Assembly: GCA_035499555.1 (NCBI GenBank)
Contig: DATJYO010000036.1
Span: 1 to 64,000 of the forward strand
DNA: 64,000 nt
DNA from: Bog-159 sp035499555
GTDB lineage: Bacteria; Acidobacteriota; Terriglobia; Bryobacterales; Bryobacteraceae
Direction of reading: 5' to 3'
The position numbers and the translations under genes are program-made. Numbering within the stretch: the first letter of the stretch is position 1; every line of letters starts with the position of its first letter. The notes beneath the pieces were generated by a model, which worked only from the letters and a program-made list of their open reading frames with translations, was not told the DNA's origin and ran no database searches. Shown here in pieces: positions 42,799 through 52,069 of this stretch.

Positions 42799-42990
42799 TT
42801 AGAAGTGTTTGTACCGCTTGCGGTAAACCCACACGAACACGGCAAACCACAGAACGACCAGAAGTACCGAGACCGTGGGAGACGAGAAGAACTGTAAAGC
42901 GATCTTGGTAAGCACCGCGGCGATCACCAGGAATATCGCCCACGTCAGAATCTCCGTCACGATCATGTGGCGTGCTGCTTTCCAGATCAT
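42799..42990 (-). CDS. Small two-helix membrane protein
   Basis: 63 residues from the ATG at 42990, about 10 nt after GGAGAGGAG; a TTG at 43011 within that ribosome site is unlikely. The product starts MIWKAARHMIVTEILTWAIF and has two hydrophobic helices (about 12-28 and 34-53) with a basic C-terminus (YRKRYKHF), predicting a hairpin in the inner membrane. No family recognised. It is followed on the same strand by the tRNA-Asn relic and preceded by the zinc-ribbon protein gene 116 nt away. Confidence 0.6.
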   Translation of the reverse strand: MIWKAARHMIVTEILTWAIFLVIAAVLTKIALQFFSSPTVSVLLVVLWFAVFVWVYRKRYKHF

Positions 42991-43106
42991 GAAGGTGTGT
43001 CTCCTCTCCAAGCATAGTCGGTATCTGGATGCCGGGGCATCGCATGCTTCGACGGACCCCTTCGATTACCGGCAACGGTCGCTCACGACCGCTCCGCACG
43101 GCGGGG

Positions 43107-43781
43107 CTACGGTGAAGTGACCCTGACCTGCGTATTGATAAACTGCCAGTCGGGCAGCTCGTACACTTTGAGCTTGGTGGTCACCGCAGCGACGGCTTCC
43201 TTGGACTCGTACGGTCCGAGCGACGGCAGCTTGAAGCTGAACGTGCCGTCCGCCTCTTCGGTTTTGCCGGCGCGCGCCCAGATCTGCACCGTGGCCGCCA
43301 GATCGGTGATATCGGCGCCGGAGTGATTGATCACCAGGAAGCGCGCCAGGGTGGCATCCTTAGGCGACTCCTGAAAGCGTATGCCGGACACCTCGATGTA
43401 CTTCTGGATCGCGCTTTCCTTGGCTCCTGCCGGCAACACCGGCGGCGCATCCGGCGTGGGGGCCGTGACCGAGGCCTGCGTACGGCTGCCGAAGTAATGC
43501 ACCAGCCAATAGATACCGCCGCCCACGGCGGCGAAGGCCAGCGCGAACAGGACCGCCAGCAGCCAGGTCGGCACGGCGGCCTGCGGGGCACGCGGTGGCG
43601 GAACCTGTATCGAGTTGGGCACCGGCGGCGCGGCAGCCACGGCCGTTGCCGGGGGGCTCGCCGGAGCCGAATCCGCGCCGGGCGCCGCGGCGCCGGCCTT
43701 CGCCTTGGCGGCGCAATCCGGACATTCAGCGTACGAGGGAGGCACTTCGCGCCCGCAAGTCGGGCAGATCCAGGTGAACAT
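43107..43781 (-). CDS. Zinc-ribbon, single-pass membrane protein
   Basis: 224 residues. The N-terminus is a rubredoxin-like zinc ribbon (WICPTCGREVPPSYAECPDC: two CxxC pairs, residues 6-9 and 20-23). A Pro/Ala-rich linker (25-70) leads to one membrane helix (about 74-95) and an extracytoplasmic beta-rich domain (about 125-224, FLVINHSGADITDLAATVQI) that resembles DUF-type immunoglobulin-like domains. AGGAAG lies 3 nt before the ATG. Such proteins often sense or scaffold at the membrane; no specific role can be given. Confidence 0.75.
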   Translation of the reverse strand: MFTWICPTCGREVPPSYAECPDCAAKAKAGAAAPGADSAPASPPATAVAAAPPVPNSIQVPPPRAPQAAVPTWLLAVLFALAFAAVGGGIYWLVHYFGSRTQASVTAPTPDAPPVLPAGAKESAIQKYIEVSGIRFQESPKDATLARFLVINHSGADITDLAATVQIWARAGKTEEADGTFSFKLPSLGPYESKEAVAAVTTKLKVYELPDWQFINTQVRVTSP

Positions 43782-43833
43782 TCACTTCCTCTTCCCTCAT
43801 GCTACCGCTGAATCGGCCACCGTATGGCGATGT

Positions 43834-43839
43834 TATATT
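43834..43839 (+). promoter_or_regulatory. -10-like TATATT before the purine permease
   Basis: TATATT ends 9 nt before the ATG at 43849, which lacks a Shine-Dalgarno. No -35 hexamer was recognised at the expected distance. Confidence 0.3.
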
Positions 43840-43848
43840 CACCCCTTG

Positions 43849-45162
43849 ATGCCCATCCTGACCCGGCTGGAGGACTATTTCGAATTCCAGCGCCTTGGCA
43901 CGAATTGGAAAACCGAAATCGTGGCCGGTTTCACGACCTTCATGACGATGGCTTACATCGTTTTCGTGAACCCGCAGATCCTGCACGAGGCCGGCATGCC
44001 GCTGGCGGCGGTGACTGCGGCCACCTGCCTGTCAGCTGCATTCGGCAGCTTCATGATGGGGATCGTGGCGCGCTACCCGATCGCCCTGGCGCCCGGCATG
44101 GGTCTCAACGCCTATTTCACTTACACGGTGGTGAAAGGCATGGGTATCCCGTGGCAGGCCGCCTTGGGAGCCGTGTTCATCTCCGGACTGGCCTTCTTCG
44201 TTCTGACGGCTTTGGGCGTCCGGCAGTTGATCCTGGCCGCGATTCCATACGAACTGTACGCGGCGGTTGCCGCCGGGGTGGGCCTCTTCATTGCATTCAT
44301 CGGATTCCGCAATGCCGGCCTGATCGTGCCGCACCCCGCCACCATCGTCACACTGGGCAACCTGCACGATCCGCACACCCTGCTGGCCGTATTCGGTTTG
44401 CTGGCGATCTCGGCATTCATCGCCCGCCGCGTGCCGGCGGCCATGCTGGCGGGCATTATGCTGACTACCGCCGTGGGTATCGCGGCCGGGCTGGTGACCT
44501 GGAGCCCGCGCCACTACAGCCTGCTGGACCTTTCCGCCACCGCTTTCAAGCTGGATGTGCGCGCTACGCTGCGCCTGGGATTCTTCGAGGTGATCTTCGT
44601 CTTCCTCTTTATCGACGTCTTCGATAACATCGGCACCCTGGTGGCGGTCGGCAAACGCGCCGGCCTGTTCAACCACGCCCATACCATCCCGCGGGTGAAT
44701 CGCATTCTGTACGCAGACGCCTCGGCCACCATCGTGGGCTCGCTGACTGGCACTTCCACCGTGGTGAGTTATATCGAGAGCGCTGCCGGAGTGGCCGCCG
44801 GCGGGCGCAGTGGACTTACCGCCATCGTCACCGGCGCTTTGTTCGTGCTGGCGCTATTCGTCGCGCCGGCGGTGGGCGCCATCCCCGCGGCCGCTACCGC
44901 TCCTGCGCTGATCGTGGTGGGGAGCCTGATGATGACGGCCATCGGCGAAGTCGATTGGAAGGACCCCGAAGCCGCCATCCCCGGCTTCCTCACCATGCTG
45001 GCCATACCGCTGACGTTCAGCATCGCCAACGGGCTGGCCTTCGGCTTCATCGCCTACGTGGTGCTCAAGGTGGCGCGCGGCAAATTCCGGGAGGTGAATT
45101 GGCTGGTCTACATCCTGGCCCTGCTGTTCATCGCGCGCTTCATCTACGTAAGCGGGACCTGA
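43849..45162 (+). CDS. AzgA/NCS2-type purine permease
   Basis: 437 residues with about 13 hydrophobic segments. The start MPILTRLEDYFEFQRLGTNW, the first helix VAGFTTFMTMAYIVFVNPQI, the ALAPGMGLNAYFTY motif and the SATIVGSLTGTSTVVSYIES segment are all diagnostic of the AzgA-like branch (PbuG, PurP) that imports adenine, guanine or hypoxanthine by proton symport. Start at 43849 fits the family; the longer frame to 43615 reads into the divergent gene. Convergent with the HEAT-repeat gene. Confidence 0.93.
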   Translation: MPILTRLEDYFEFQRLGTNWKTEIVAGFTTFMTMAYIVFVNPQILHEAGMPLAAVTAATCLSAAFGSFMMGIVARYPIALAPGMGLNAYFTYTVVKGMGIPWQAALGAVFISGLAFFVLTALGVRQLILAAIPYELYAAVAAGVGLFIAFIGFRNAGLIVPHPATIVTLGNLHDPHTLLAVFGLLAISAFIARRVPAAMLAGIMLTTAVGIAAGLVTWSPRHYSLLDLSATAFKLDVRATLRLGFFEVIFVFLFIDVFDNIGTLVAVGKRAGLFNHAHTIPRVNRILYADASATIVGSLTGTSTVVSYIESAAGVAAGGRSGLTAIVTGALFVLALFVAPAVGAIPAAATAPALIVVGSLMMTAIGEVDWKDPEAAIPGFLTMLAIPLTFSIANGLAFGFIAYVVLKVARGKFREVNWLVYILALLFIARFIYVSGT

Positions 45163-45173
45163 ATCCGGCTGCC

Positions 45174-46151
45174 TCAACAGTCTTGTTCTGTCAGTCCTTC
45201 CGCGCTCCCTCCGCTAACCGGCTTACGCGCATCGCGGGCCCGCGCCAGCCGCTCGCGCAGTTGCGGATCCTGCTCGTACAGGGCCAGCGCCGCGCACGCA
45301 TCCGCCGAATCCTGCTCTGTCCCGTTACGCGCCAGGTCCAGCAGATAGTCGATAGCGCTCTCGCGGCGCAGCAACGCCAGGGCCACCAACAAAGCCCGGC
45401 CCAACGAACGGCTGTGGTGTCCCTGATAGGCCTTCCGCAAGACTTCAAAAGCGTTTTCCAGGCGCGACTCTCCCAGGGCCAGTGCCGCGGCTTCAGCGAC
45501 TGACTCCTCCGGCCGCTCCAAAAACTGCCCCACGAAGCCGATCGACTTTTCCGGCTCGGCGCGCAGCAGAGCGGCGCAGCATTCTCCCACCACCTCCGGC
45601 GCATCCCCGCTCAGCGCCTTCAACCGCAACAACAGCGTGTCGCCGGGCAGTCCCGAAGAGCCGATGGCGCGCACGGCGCCGATGCGCGCATCGCGCTCCG
45701 GATCGACCAGCAGCGGCACGATCTCTTCCAACGCCCCGCGGTAATCGGTCTGTGCCAGTCCCATCGCGCTCAGCGCCCGCACTTCGGCGGCCGTGTCCAC
45801 CGCTTCACCCCAACTCGCTTCCATCTGCACATAGCCGATACCGGCACGATAGACGGCGGGATAGGCGTGCTCCATCTTGTTCAGCGCCTTGAGGATTTCT
45901 ATTTTGGCCGCACAACGTTTGTCGGCGGCCGCACCGTTGACCAGAAACCGATCGAAAGCGGATACCAGTTGGGCTGTCAATTCCGCGGCTTCCCACTCAC
46001 CCGCTATGCGTGCGGCCTTCGCGACCACCAGGTTCATCTTGCTGCCGAGACACCTGCCGATCTCGGCGCGTCCTTCCGGTGTGGACGGTTGCGCCCGCAG
46101 GTCCGCCAGGCGATCGAGTTGCGCTTCGAGCGAAGATGTCTTGCGCGCCAC
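45174..46151 (-). CDS. HEAT-repeat protein
   Basis: 325 residues from a GTG, entirely alpha-helical in composition with repeated helix pairs: ALEEIVPLLVDPERDARIGAV, LLLRLKALSGDAPEVVGECC and FVGQFLERPEESVAEAAALA are consecutive HEAT-like units with the D-x-x-x-x-V/A-R pattern. It has no signal peptide, membrane segment or catalytic motif and is likely a cytoplasmic scaffold. Divergent from pgk with 89 bp between. Ligand unknown. Confidence 0.75.
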   Translation of the reverse strand: MARKTSSLEAQLDRLADLRAQPSTPEGRAEIGRCLGSKMNLVVAKAARIAGEWEAAELTAQLVSAFDRFLVNGAAADKRCAAKIEILKALNKMEHAYPAVYRAGIGYVQMEASWGEAVDTAAEVRALSAMGLAQTDYRGALEEIVPLLVDPERDARIGAVRAIGSSGLPGDTLLLRLKALSGDAPEVVGECCAALLRAEPEKSIGFVGQFLERPEESVAEAAALALGESRLENAFEVLRKAYQGHHSRSLGRALLVALALLRRESAIDYLLDLARNGTEQDSADACAALALYEQDPQLRERLARARDARKPVSGGSAEGLTEQDC

Positions 46152-46240
46152 CCCATGATTCTATCCGTGTTCGCCTTCCAACATAAATGCCATGAGAATT
46201 CTGCTAATCTCAAGTGTTAAACCCCTTTTGAGAGCCTCTT

Positions 46241-47413
46241 ATGCCTAAACTATCCGTTCGCGATCTCGATCTAAAAGGAAAGCGTGTCTTTATTCGTGTG
46301 GACTTTAACGTTCCCCTGGCGCCCGGCGGACAGGAAATCACCAGCGACAAGCGCATTCAGGCGTCGCTGCCGACCATCAAATACTGCCTGGAACAAGGCG
46401 CGGGTCTCATCCTGGCGTCGCACCTGGGACGGCCCAAGGGTAAGCCCAATCCCGAAATGAGCCTGAAACCGGTTGCCAGGCGCCTGGCGGAGCTGCTCGG
46501 CAAGACCGTGAAGATGGCCCCGGACTGTATCGGCGCCGAAGTCGAAGCCATGAAGCCGGCGCCGGGTGAGATTCTGCTGCTCGAGAATCTGCGATTCCAT
46601 CCCGAAGAAGAGAAGAACGACCCCGGGTTTTCGAAGAAACTGGCGGCGCTGTGCGATGTCTACGTGAACGACGCATTCGGTTCGGCCCATCGCGCGCACG
46701 CTTCCACCGTGGGCATGATCGCGTACGTGCCGCAAGCCGCGGCGGGCCTGCTGATGGAGCAGGAGCTGAAGTATCTGACCATGGCGACGCAGCATCCGCC
46801 GCGTCCCTGCGTGGCGATCCTCGGCGGGGCGAAAGTTTCCGACAAGATCGAGGTGATCGCCAACCTGGGCAAGGTCGTCGATAAACTCCTGATCGGCGGC
46901 GCCATGGCGTATACGTTCCTGAAGTCGCAAGGCGAACCGGTCGGCAAATCGCTGGTCGAAGACGACAAGCTCGACCTGGCGCGCAACCTGCTGGTGCAGC
47001 TCAAAGACAAGCTGATCCTGCCCGTGGATCACGTGGTGGTCTCGGAAATCAAGGAGAATGCCGAAAGCCAGATTGTGGACCGGATCCCGGATGGCAAGAT
47101 CGGCGTGGACATCGGCCCGCTGACCATCGATCATTATTCGCATGTCATCCGCACCGCCAAGACCGTCATCTGGAACGGCCCCATGGGTGTCTTTGAAAAG
47201 AAGCCATTCGACCGCGGCACGGTGGCTCTGGCGAAAGCCGTGGCGGTCTCCGGCGCTACGTCCGTGGTGGGCGGCGGCGATTCGGAAAAAGCCATCAAGT
47301 CCGCGGGCGTGGCCGGCCAGATCTCGCATATCTCCACCGGCGGCGGCGCTTCGCTCGAGTTTCTGGCGGGGATTCAACTGCCCGGCGTGGCCGCGCTAAC
47401 CGAAAAAGCCTAG
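46241..47413 (+). CDS. pgk: Phosphoglycerate kinase
   Basis: Glycolytic enzyme interconverting 1,3-bisphosphoglycerate + ADP and 3-phosphoglycerate + ATP. The 390-residue protein is full length: VFIRVDFNVPL (N-terminal substrate site), ASHLGRPKGK, LLENLRFHPEEE, VNDAFGSAHRAHAST, the VAILGGAKVSDKIEV hinge, and the nucleotide-site GGGDSEKA with the final STGGGASLEFLAG. The usual partner gap is not adjacent. It ends 5 nt from the convergent esterase gene. Confidence 0.96.
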   Translation: MPKLSVRDLDLKGKRVFIRVDFNVPLAPGGQEITSDKRIQASLPTIKYCLEQGAGLILASHLGRPKGKPNPEMSLKPVARRLAELLGKTVKMAPDCIGAEVEAMKPAPGEILLLENLRFHPEEEKNDPGFSKKLAALCDVYVNDAFGSAHRAHASTVGMIAYVPQAAAGLLMEQELKYLTMATQHPPRPCVAILGGAKVSDKIEVIANLGKVVDKLLIGGAMAYTFLKSQGEPVGKSLVEDDKLDLARNLLVQLKDKLILPVDHVVVSEIKENAESQIVDRIPDGKIGVDIGPLTIDHYSHVIRTAKTVIWNGPMGVFEKKPFDRGTVALAKAVAVSGATSVVGGGDSEKAIKSAGVAGQISHISTGGGASLEFLAGIQLPGVAALTEKA

Positions 47414-47417
47414 CCGC

Positions 47418-48095
47418 TTACCGCAGCACGCGGTGCAGCCACGCATCCGCAATCGGCCGCGCCTTGGAAGGGAAGCGGTGCCCGCCGTCGAGCATGTGGA
47501 ACTCCACATCGGCGGCGCGCAGGCGCAGCCTCTCCGCGTATCGCTCGGTGACCTCCGGCTTGTAGAACTCGTCCTCTCGCCGCGCGATATGCAGCAGCGC
47601 GGCCGAGACGGTGGCGTACGGGCCTTCTTCCCAGTTCTTCGGAATGCCGCCACAGATCCCCACCACCCCGCGGACCTCGTTGGGATGCGTGGCCGCAAAC
47701 CGGTAGTTCATCCCTACCGGCTGGGAAAAGCCCACCAGAATCCTCCGCGCGGCGGGAATGCCGTATTCCCGTCCGGCTTCGTTCAAGACATGTAACAGCA
47801 TGTCGTGATGCAGGCGGACCGAGGAGTCCGGATGCTTGTGGGTGGCCCAGCCGTAGCCCACCTCGTTCGAGCCCAGACCCAGGTAGAACTGGTTGGGACC
47901 CTGGATTGAGACCACCACCTGCCGCGGTCCCACCATGGCCGCTGTCAGACGCAGCATGGCTTCCGGATTGGCGCTGAATCCGTGAAGCGCCGCCACCAGG
48001 GCGGTCTGTCCGTCAATGGTGGGCGGCGCATGCAACAGATAACGGCAGTCGAGGCGCGCCGTGAAACTGCAATGGCGGATATCTTCTATGGTCAT
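47418..48095 (-). CDS. Alpha/beta hydrolase, carboxylesterase/phospholipase-like
   Basis: 225 residues from the ATG at 48095. The fold follows the phospholipase/carboxylesterase (esterase D-like) plan: LVAALHGFSANPEAM (oxyanion region), the nucleophile elbow VGFSQPVGMN with Ser124, Asp175 in ARREDEFY and His206 in LDGGHRFPS, a complete Ser-Asp-His triad. Gln after the nucleophile is also common in this family. No signal peptide, so cytoplasmic. Longer frames to 48353 read through unlikely sequence and the promoter region of the divergent receptor. Substrate unknown. Confidence 0.82.
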   Translation of the reverse strand: MTIEDIRHCSFTARLDCRYLLHAPPTIDGQTALVAALHGFSANPEAMLRLTAAMVGPRQVVVSIQGPNQFYLGLGSNEVGYGWATHKHPDSSVRLHHDMLLHVLNEAGREYGIPAARRILVGFSQPVGMNYRFAATHPNEVRGVVGICGGIPKNWEEGPYATVSAALLHIARREDEFYKPEVTERYAERLRLRAADVEFHMLDGGHRFPSKARPIADAWLHRVLR

Positions 48096-48141
48096 GATCG
48101 ATTTAAAAGGTCCGGCAGGCGGCTGTAACCAAATCTTCAAC

Positions 48142-48169
48142 TTGATTTTCGCAGATTTGAGGTTATCAT
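48142..48169 (+). promoter_or_regulatory. Candidate promoter of the second TonB-type receptor gene
   Basis: TTGATT (48142-48147) and TATCAT (48164-48169) are separated by 16 nt in an AT-rich island. This would leave a leader of about 175 nt before the ATG at 48352. Nothing else was recognised in the 256-bp intergenic stretch 48096-48351. Confidence 0.35.
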
Positions 48170-48351
48170 AGCTAAAAGCTTGAACAGTTCGTGAGTGGTC
48201 GAAACGTGCCATGTCGCGCATGGGGTGAGACACTCTACGAACCTTAACGGGGCAAATTCGGAAAACTGCCGGGTATTTGGGCGCGTGGAGTCGGCGTCGA
48301 TTGCCGGTTCCGGCGATGGGGCGGTGGTGTGTCCAGACGAAAAGGATAGAC

Positions 48352-51300
48352 ATGAGTTTGCCAACGCATTGCTTCAGACGGACTTTGTGCTTCTTTACGT
48401 ATGTAGGTTTGGTCCTGCTCGCACCTCTGTACGCTCAGGATGTGGTGGGCGCGATTACCGGCACGGTAAAAGATTCTACGGGCGCCGCCATGCCCGACAC
48501 CACAGTCAAGGTGCAGAACGTGGGCACCAATCTGGCAATCGTGGCGCACACCGGGGCGAATGGTTCGTTCGTGGTGCCGAATCTCCCGGCCGGCGGTTAT
48601 ACCGTTACCTTTACCAAGGAGGGATTCCAAACCGAGACTCACACACAGGTCCTGGTGAACGCCAACCGGACCACTACGGTCGACGGCAATCTGCAGGTCG
48701 GCACGGTGGCGACGACGGTGGAAGTCACGTCTACGCCGCTGATGAACCAGGTAGACACGACCAACGGCTATGTGGTCGACCAGTTGACCATTCAGGAGAC
48801 GCCTCTGGGAACCGGCAGTTTCACGCAGTTGGCGATTCTGACGCCCGGCGTCCATGCCGACATGCTCGGCGGCGCCGGCAGCAATAGCGGACTCGGCAAC
48901 CAGGCCATTTTCGCCAACGGCAACCGGGACACCAGCAACAGCTTCTCCCTGAACGGCGTCGATACCAACAATCTGTTCAACGGCAATTCCACCAGCCAGG
49001 TCGGTGAGAACCGCTTCGTCCTGAATATCGGCGAAAACTTCGGCGCCGGCGGCGCCATCCAGACGAGCACCTCGGTATATGGCGCCATCGGCCAGGCGCT
49101 GCCCACGCCCCCGCCGGAAGCCATCCAGGAAGTCGCCGTGAACGCGGCCATGTACGATGCCACGCAGGGAGCGCACAGCGGCGCGCACATCAGCGTAGTC
49201 ACCAAATCGGGCACCAATGAGTTACATGGCATGGTGTACGACGAGTTTCAGAACAGCGCCATGAATGCCGCGCCGTTCTTCTACAATGCCTCACCCGCCA
49301 TCCTGGTGAAGGATCCGTTCCTGAACCGCAATCAATTCGGCGCCAACCTGGGGGGGCCGATCAAGAAAAATAAAATGTTCTACTTCCTGGCCTATCAGGG
49401 CGTGCGGCTGGCGGATGCCTCGGATGCCACCAAGGAAGTCAGTGTGCCCATCGGACTGACTGACGACCGCAGCGCACAGGGCATTGCGAACGCGGTCAAA
49501 ACCAGTTACGGCAACAGCATCGCCACCTCGCAGATCAGCCCGGTGGCGCTCAACCTGCTGCAAGCCAAATTGCCGAACGGGCAGTATCTCTTTCCGAGCG
49601 CGCAGATCACCGACTCGGCCACCGCGCTGCGCCTCGGCTACGATGCGGTCGTGCAAGGCGCCAACGCCAAATCCAGCGTGGATCAGGCCATCGGTAACAT
49701 CGATTACAGCCTGAGTGACATGGACCGGCTCTCGGTGAAATATTACTATCAAAGAGACCCCACCACCAATCCGTTCGGCGCAGTCGGCGGCCTCCTGGGA
49801 TTTGCGCAGCAATTGCAGGCCGGCAGCCAGGTGGGCACCCTCACCAATACGACGGTCCTGACTCCGAACGTCACCTGGCAGCAGCACGTCGGATTCACGC
49901 GCCTGCTAGCCTACGCCCAGACCGGCCAGGATTTCTCGCCGTCGAGCCTGGGCATGAACCTGCTAGGCGCCAGCGATTTCCCGCAGATCCAGATTACCAA
50001 CGTGCTGGGCAGCGATGGCCTGGAGTTCGGCCCCAGTGTGAGCTTCGGCAATGCGGGCATGTACCAGAACCAGACCGAATTGGGATCTTCTCTCAACTGG
50101 GTCAAAGGCCGCCACACGATCTCCATCGGCGCCAACTGGGACCTCGCCCAGCTTAACATCGTCAATAACAACACGAGCACCGACACGCTGGGCTTCAAAG
50201 GATTCCTGAACTTCGTGGAGGGCAATGTCCGCACCGGCAGTTATTCGGCGGCCTTCTCCGGCAGTGCCAGCCGCTATTATCGCTCGGATACGGCGGGCGC
50301 TTACATCAATGACAACATCAAAGTCTTGAGCAACCTGACCTTGACCGCCGGACTGCGTTGGGACTTCGACGGTCCACTCTCCGAGAAGTACGGCAAGCTC
50401 ACGGCTTTCGATCCCAGCTTATATTCCTATGATGCCTCCTCGGACACCATTACTAACTCCGGATTGGAAGTCGCCGGCAACAACAAACTGCTGGGAACCG
50501 CGGGCGCGAGTGACACTCTGCTCAACCAGCATCAATGGGGATTCGCGCCGCGCGTTGGGCTGGCGTGGACGCCCAAGAGTAAGTTGACCGTTCGCACCGG
50601 TTTTGGGATGTATTACGATCGCGGCGAACTGTTCAGCGAGTTCTCGCCCAGCGCCGGATTTGGTTTCAACGGGCCGTTGGGCGTGACCTTGGCCCAACCC
50701 TTTGTCACGGCGATTTTCGCCACCAAAGGCGCCACGCTGGCGACTCCCTTCGGCACCAGCGCATTCCCGCCGCCGCCCTCCACCCCCGAGGCCTTCACCG
50801 CGCTGCTGCCGAACCTGTCGCAGACTCTGAGCGGCCACTATCCCACCGGTAACCTGTTCGGCCCGTTTCTGATCGGCGGTTATGACATCAACAATAAGTT
50901 GCCTTACACCTTGAACTGGACGTTCGACATCCAGTACCAGGCATCCAATAACTGGCTGTTCAGCGTCGGATATGTCGGCAACCACGGCGTGCATGAAGTG
51001 CTGCCGATTCCGTTCAACCAGCCTTTGATCGCTACGGCGCAGAATCCGGTCAACGGTCAGACCTACTCTTATGGCGGGATCACTCCCGAAGATCTGTATC
51101 TGAATCTGGAGCCGTACGATCCGGCGCCCGAGTATGCCGGGAACGCGCCTGCGCGCGTGCCTTACATGGGCTATGACATGAACTCGGTTTCCTACAGGGC
51201 CGTGGGCATCTCCAATTACAATGCGCTGCAATTACAGGCCCGCAAGCGTCTGTCGAACGGATTGCAGTTCACCGCGTCCTATACCTGGTCGCACGCACTC

Positions 51301-52044
51301 GACGAGCAAAGCGGCCTGGGTTTGTTCTTCACGGGTAACAATCCGCTCGATCCGCGGTCCAACTATGCATCTTCGGACTTTGACCAGACCCACGTGTTTC
51401 TGATCAACTTCAGCTATACCCTGCCGAGCCTGACTTCCAATCACTCGCTGGGATACTTCGTCAACGGCTGGACCCTGGGCGGGCAGGTCGTGGCGCAGAG
51501 CGGACAACCATATAGTATTTATGATTTCTCCGGTTCGGTCGCCAGCCTGTACTACGGATCGAGTGACTACATCACAAACCCCATCGTTTCCCTGGTGCCG
51601 GGTGTCAGTTCCAAACAGGCCCAGCTCCAGGGTACCCTGGGCGCCAATGCCGGACAGCCGGTCCTCAACGCAGCCGACTTCGGCCCGCAGTTCGTGGCGC
51701 CCGGAACGTACGGCGTCCCGCCGTGCGACTCCTCGGGCTGCGACCAGTACGAATCGCTGTACGGCAATTCCGGCCGCAATCTGTTCCGCGCGCCGTTCCA
51801 ATCGCGCTTCGATTTCAGCCTGGGCAAGGAGTTCGCGCTCACCGAGCGCTATCGCTTGCGGTTCAACTTCGACGCATTCAACATCTTCAATCACCCGGAT
51901 TTCGACGCGCCGAATAACGACGTGGTGTTCTTCCCGTACTACACCGGGCCGCCGTCGATTCCGCCGCAGGGCAGCCTCGGCTACATTCAGCACACCGTGG
52001 GCAGCCCGCGCTTCCTGCAATTATCGCTGCACCTGACGTTCTGA
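48352..52044 (+). CDS. TonB-dependent-receptor-like protein with carboxypeptidase-regulatory domain
   Basis: 1230 residues from the ATG at 48352, preceded by AAGGA. A signal peptide (CFFTYVGLVLLAPLYAQ) is followed by a CarboxypepD_reg-like Ig domain (about 32-115: ITGTVKDSTGAAMPDTTVKV to GGYTVTFTKEGFQTE), a plug (about 120-270, with SFSLNGVDTNNLFNG) and a large outer-membrane beta-barrel ending ...PRFLQLSLHLTF, whose terminal Phe is the outer-membrane insertion signal. A Cys pair occurs near VPPCDSSGCDQYES. These large 'Oar-like' receptors are expanded in Acidobacteria and are thought to import glycans, peptides or siderophores. It is a single gene, not in an obvious utilisation locus. Confidence 0.9.
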   Translation: MSLPTHCFRRTLCFFTYVGLVLLAPLYAQDVVGAITGTVKDSTGAAMPDTTVKVQNVGTNLAIVAHTGANGSFVVPNLPAGGYTVTFTKEGFQTETHTQVLVNANRTTTVDGNLQVGTVATTVEVTSTPLMNQVDTTNGYVVDQLTIQETPLGTGSFTQLAILTPGVHADMLGGAGSNSGLGNQAIFANGNRDTSNSFSLNGVDTNNLFNGNSTSQVGENRFVLNIGENFGAGGAIQTSTSVYGAIGQALPTPPPEAIQEVAVNAAMYDATQGAHSGAHISVVTKSGTNELHGMVYDEFQNSAMNAAPFFYNASPAILVKDPFLNRNQFGANLGGPIKKNKMFYFLAYQGVRLADASDATKEVSVPIGLTDDRSAQGIANAVKTSYGNSIATSQISPVALNLLQAKLPNGQYLFPSAQITDSATALRLGYDAVVQGANAKSSVDQAIGNIDYSLSDMDRLSVKYYYQRDPTTNPFGAVGGLLGFAQQLQAGSQVGTLTNTTVLTPNVTWQQHVGFTRLLAYAQTGQDFSPSSLGMNLLGASDFPQIQITNVLGSDGLEFGPSVSFGNAGMYQNQTELGSSLNWVKGRHTISIGANWDLAQLNIVNNNTSTDTLGFKGFLNFVEGNVRTGSYSAAFSGSASRYYRSDTAGAYINDNIKVLSNLTLTAGLRWDFDGPLSEKYGKLTAFDPSLYSYDASSDTITNSGLEVAGNNKLLGTAGASDTLLNQHQWGFAPRVGLAWTPKSKLTVRTGFGMYYDRGELFSEFSPSAGFGFNGPLGVTLAQPFVTAIFATKGATLATPFGTSAFPPPPSTPEAFTALLPNLSQTLSGHYPTGNLFGPFLIGGYDINNKLPYTLNWTFDIQYQASNNWLFSVGYVGNHGVHEVLPIPFNQPLIATAQNPVNGQTYSYGGITPEDLYLNLEPYDPAPEYAGNAPARVPYMGYDMNSVSYRAVGISNYNALQLQARKRLSNGLQFTASYTWSHALDEQSGLGLFFTGNNPLDPRSNYASSDFDQTHVFLINFSYTLPSLTSNHSLGYFVNGWTLGGQVVAQSGQPYSIYDFSGSVASLYYGSSDYITNPIVSLVPGVSSKQAQLQGTLGANAGQPVLNAADFGPQFVAPGTYGVPPCDSSGCDQYESLYGNSGRNLFRAPFQSRFDFSLGKEFALTERYRLRFNFDAFNIFNHPDFDAPNNDVVFFPYYTGPPSIPPQGSLGYIQHTVGSPRFLQLSLHLTF

Positions 52045-52057
52045 TTCCCGGCCACGC

Positions 52058-52063
52058 TATACT
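52058..52063 (+). promoter_or_regulatory. -10-like TATACT before tam
   Basis: TATACT ends 6 nt before the ATG at 52070 with no Shine-Dalgarno between, so transcription would begin at or next to the start codon. A weak -35 (CTGACG, 52033-52038) lies 19 nt upstream. Confidence 0.4.
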
Positions 52064-52069
52064 CAGGCG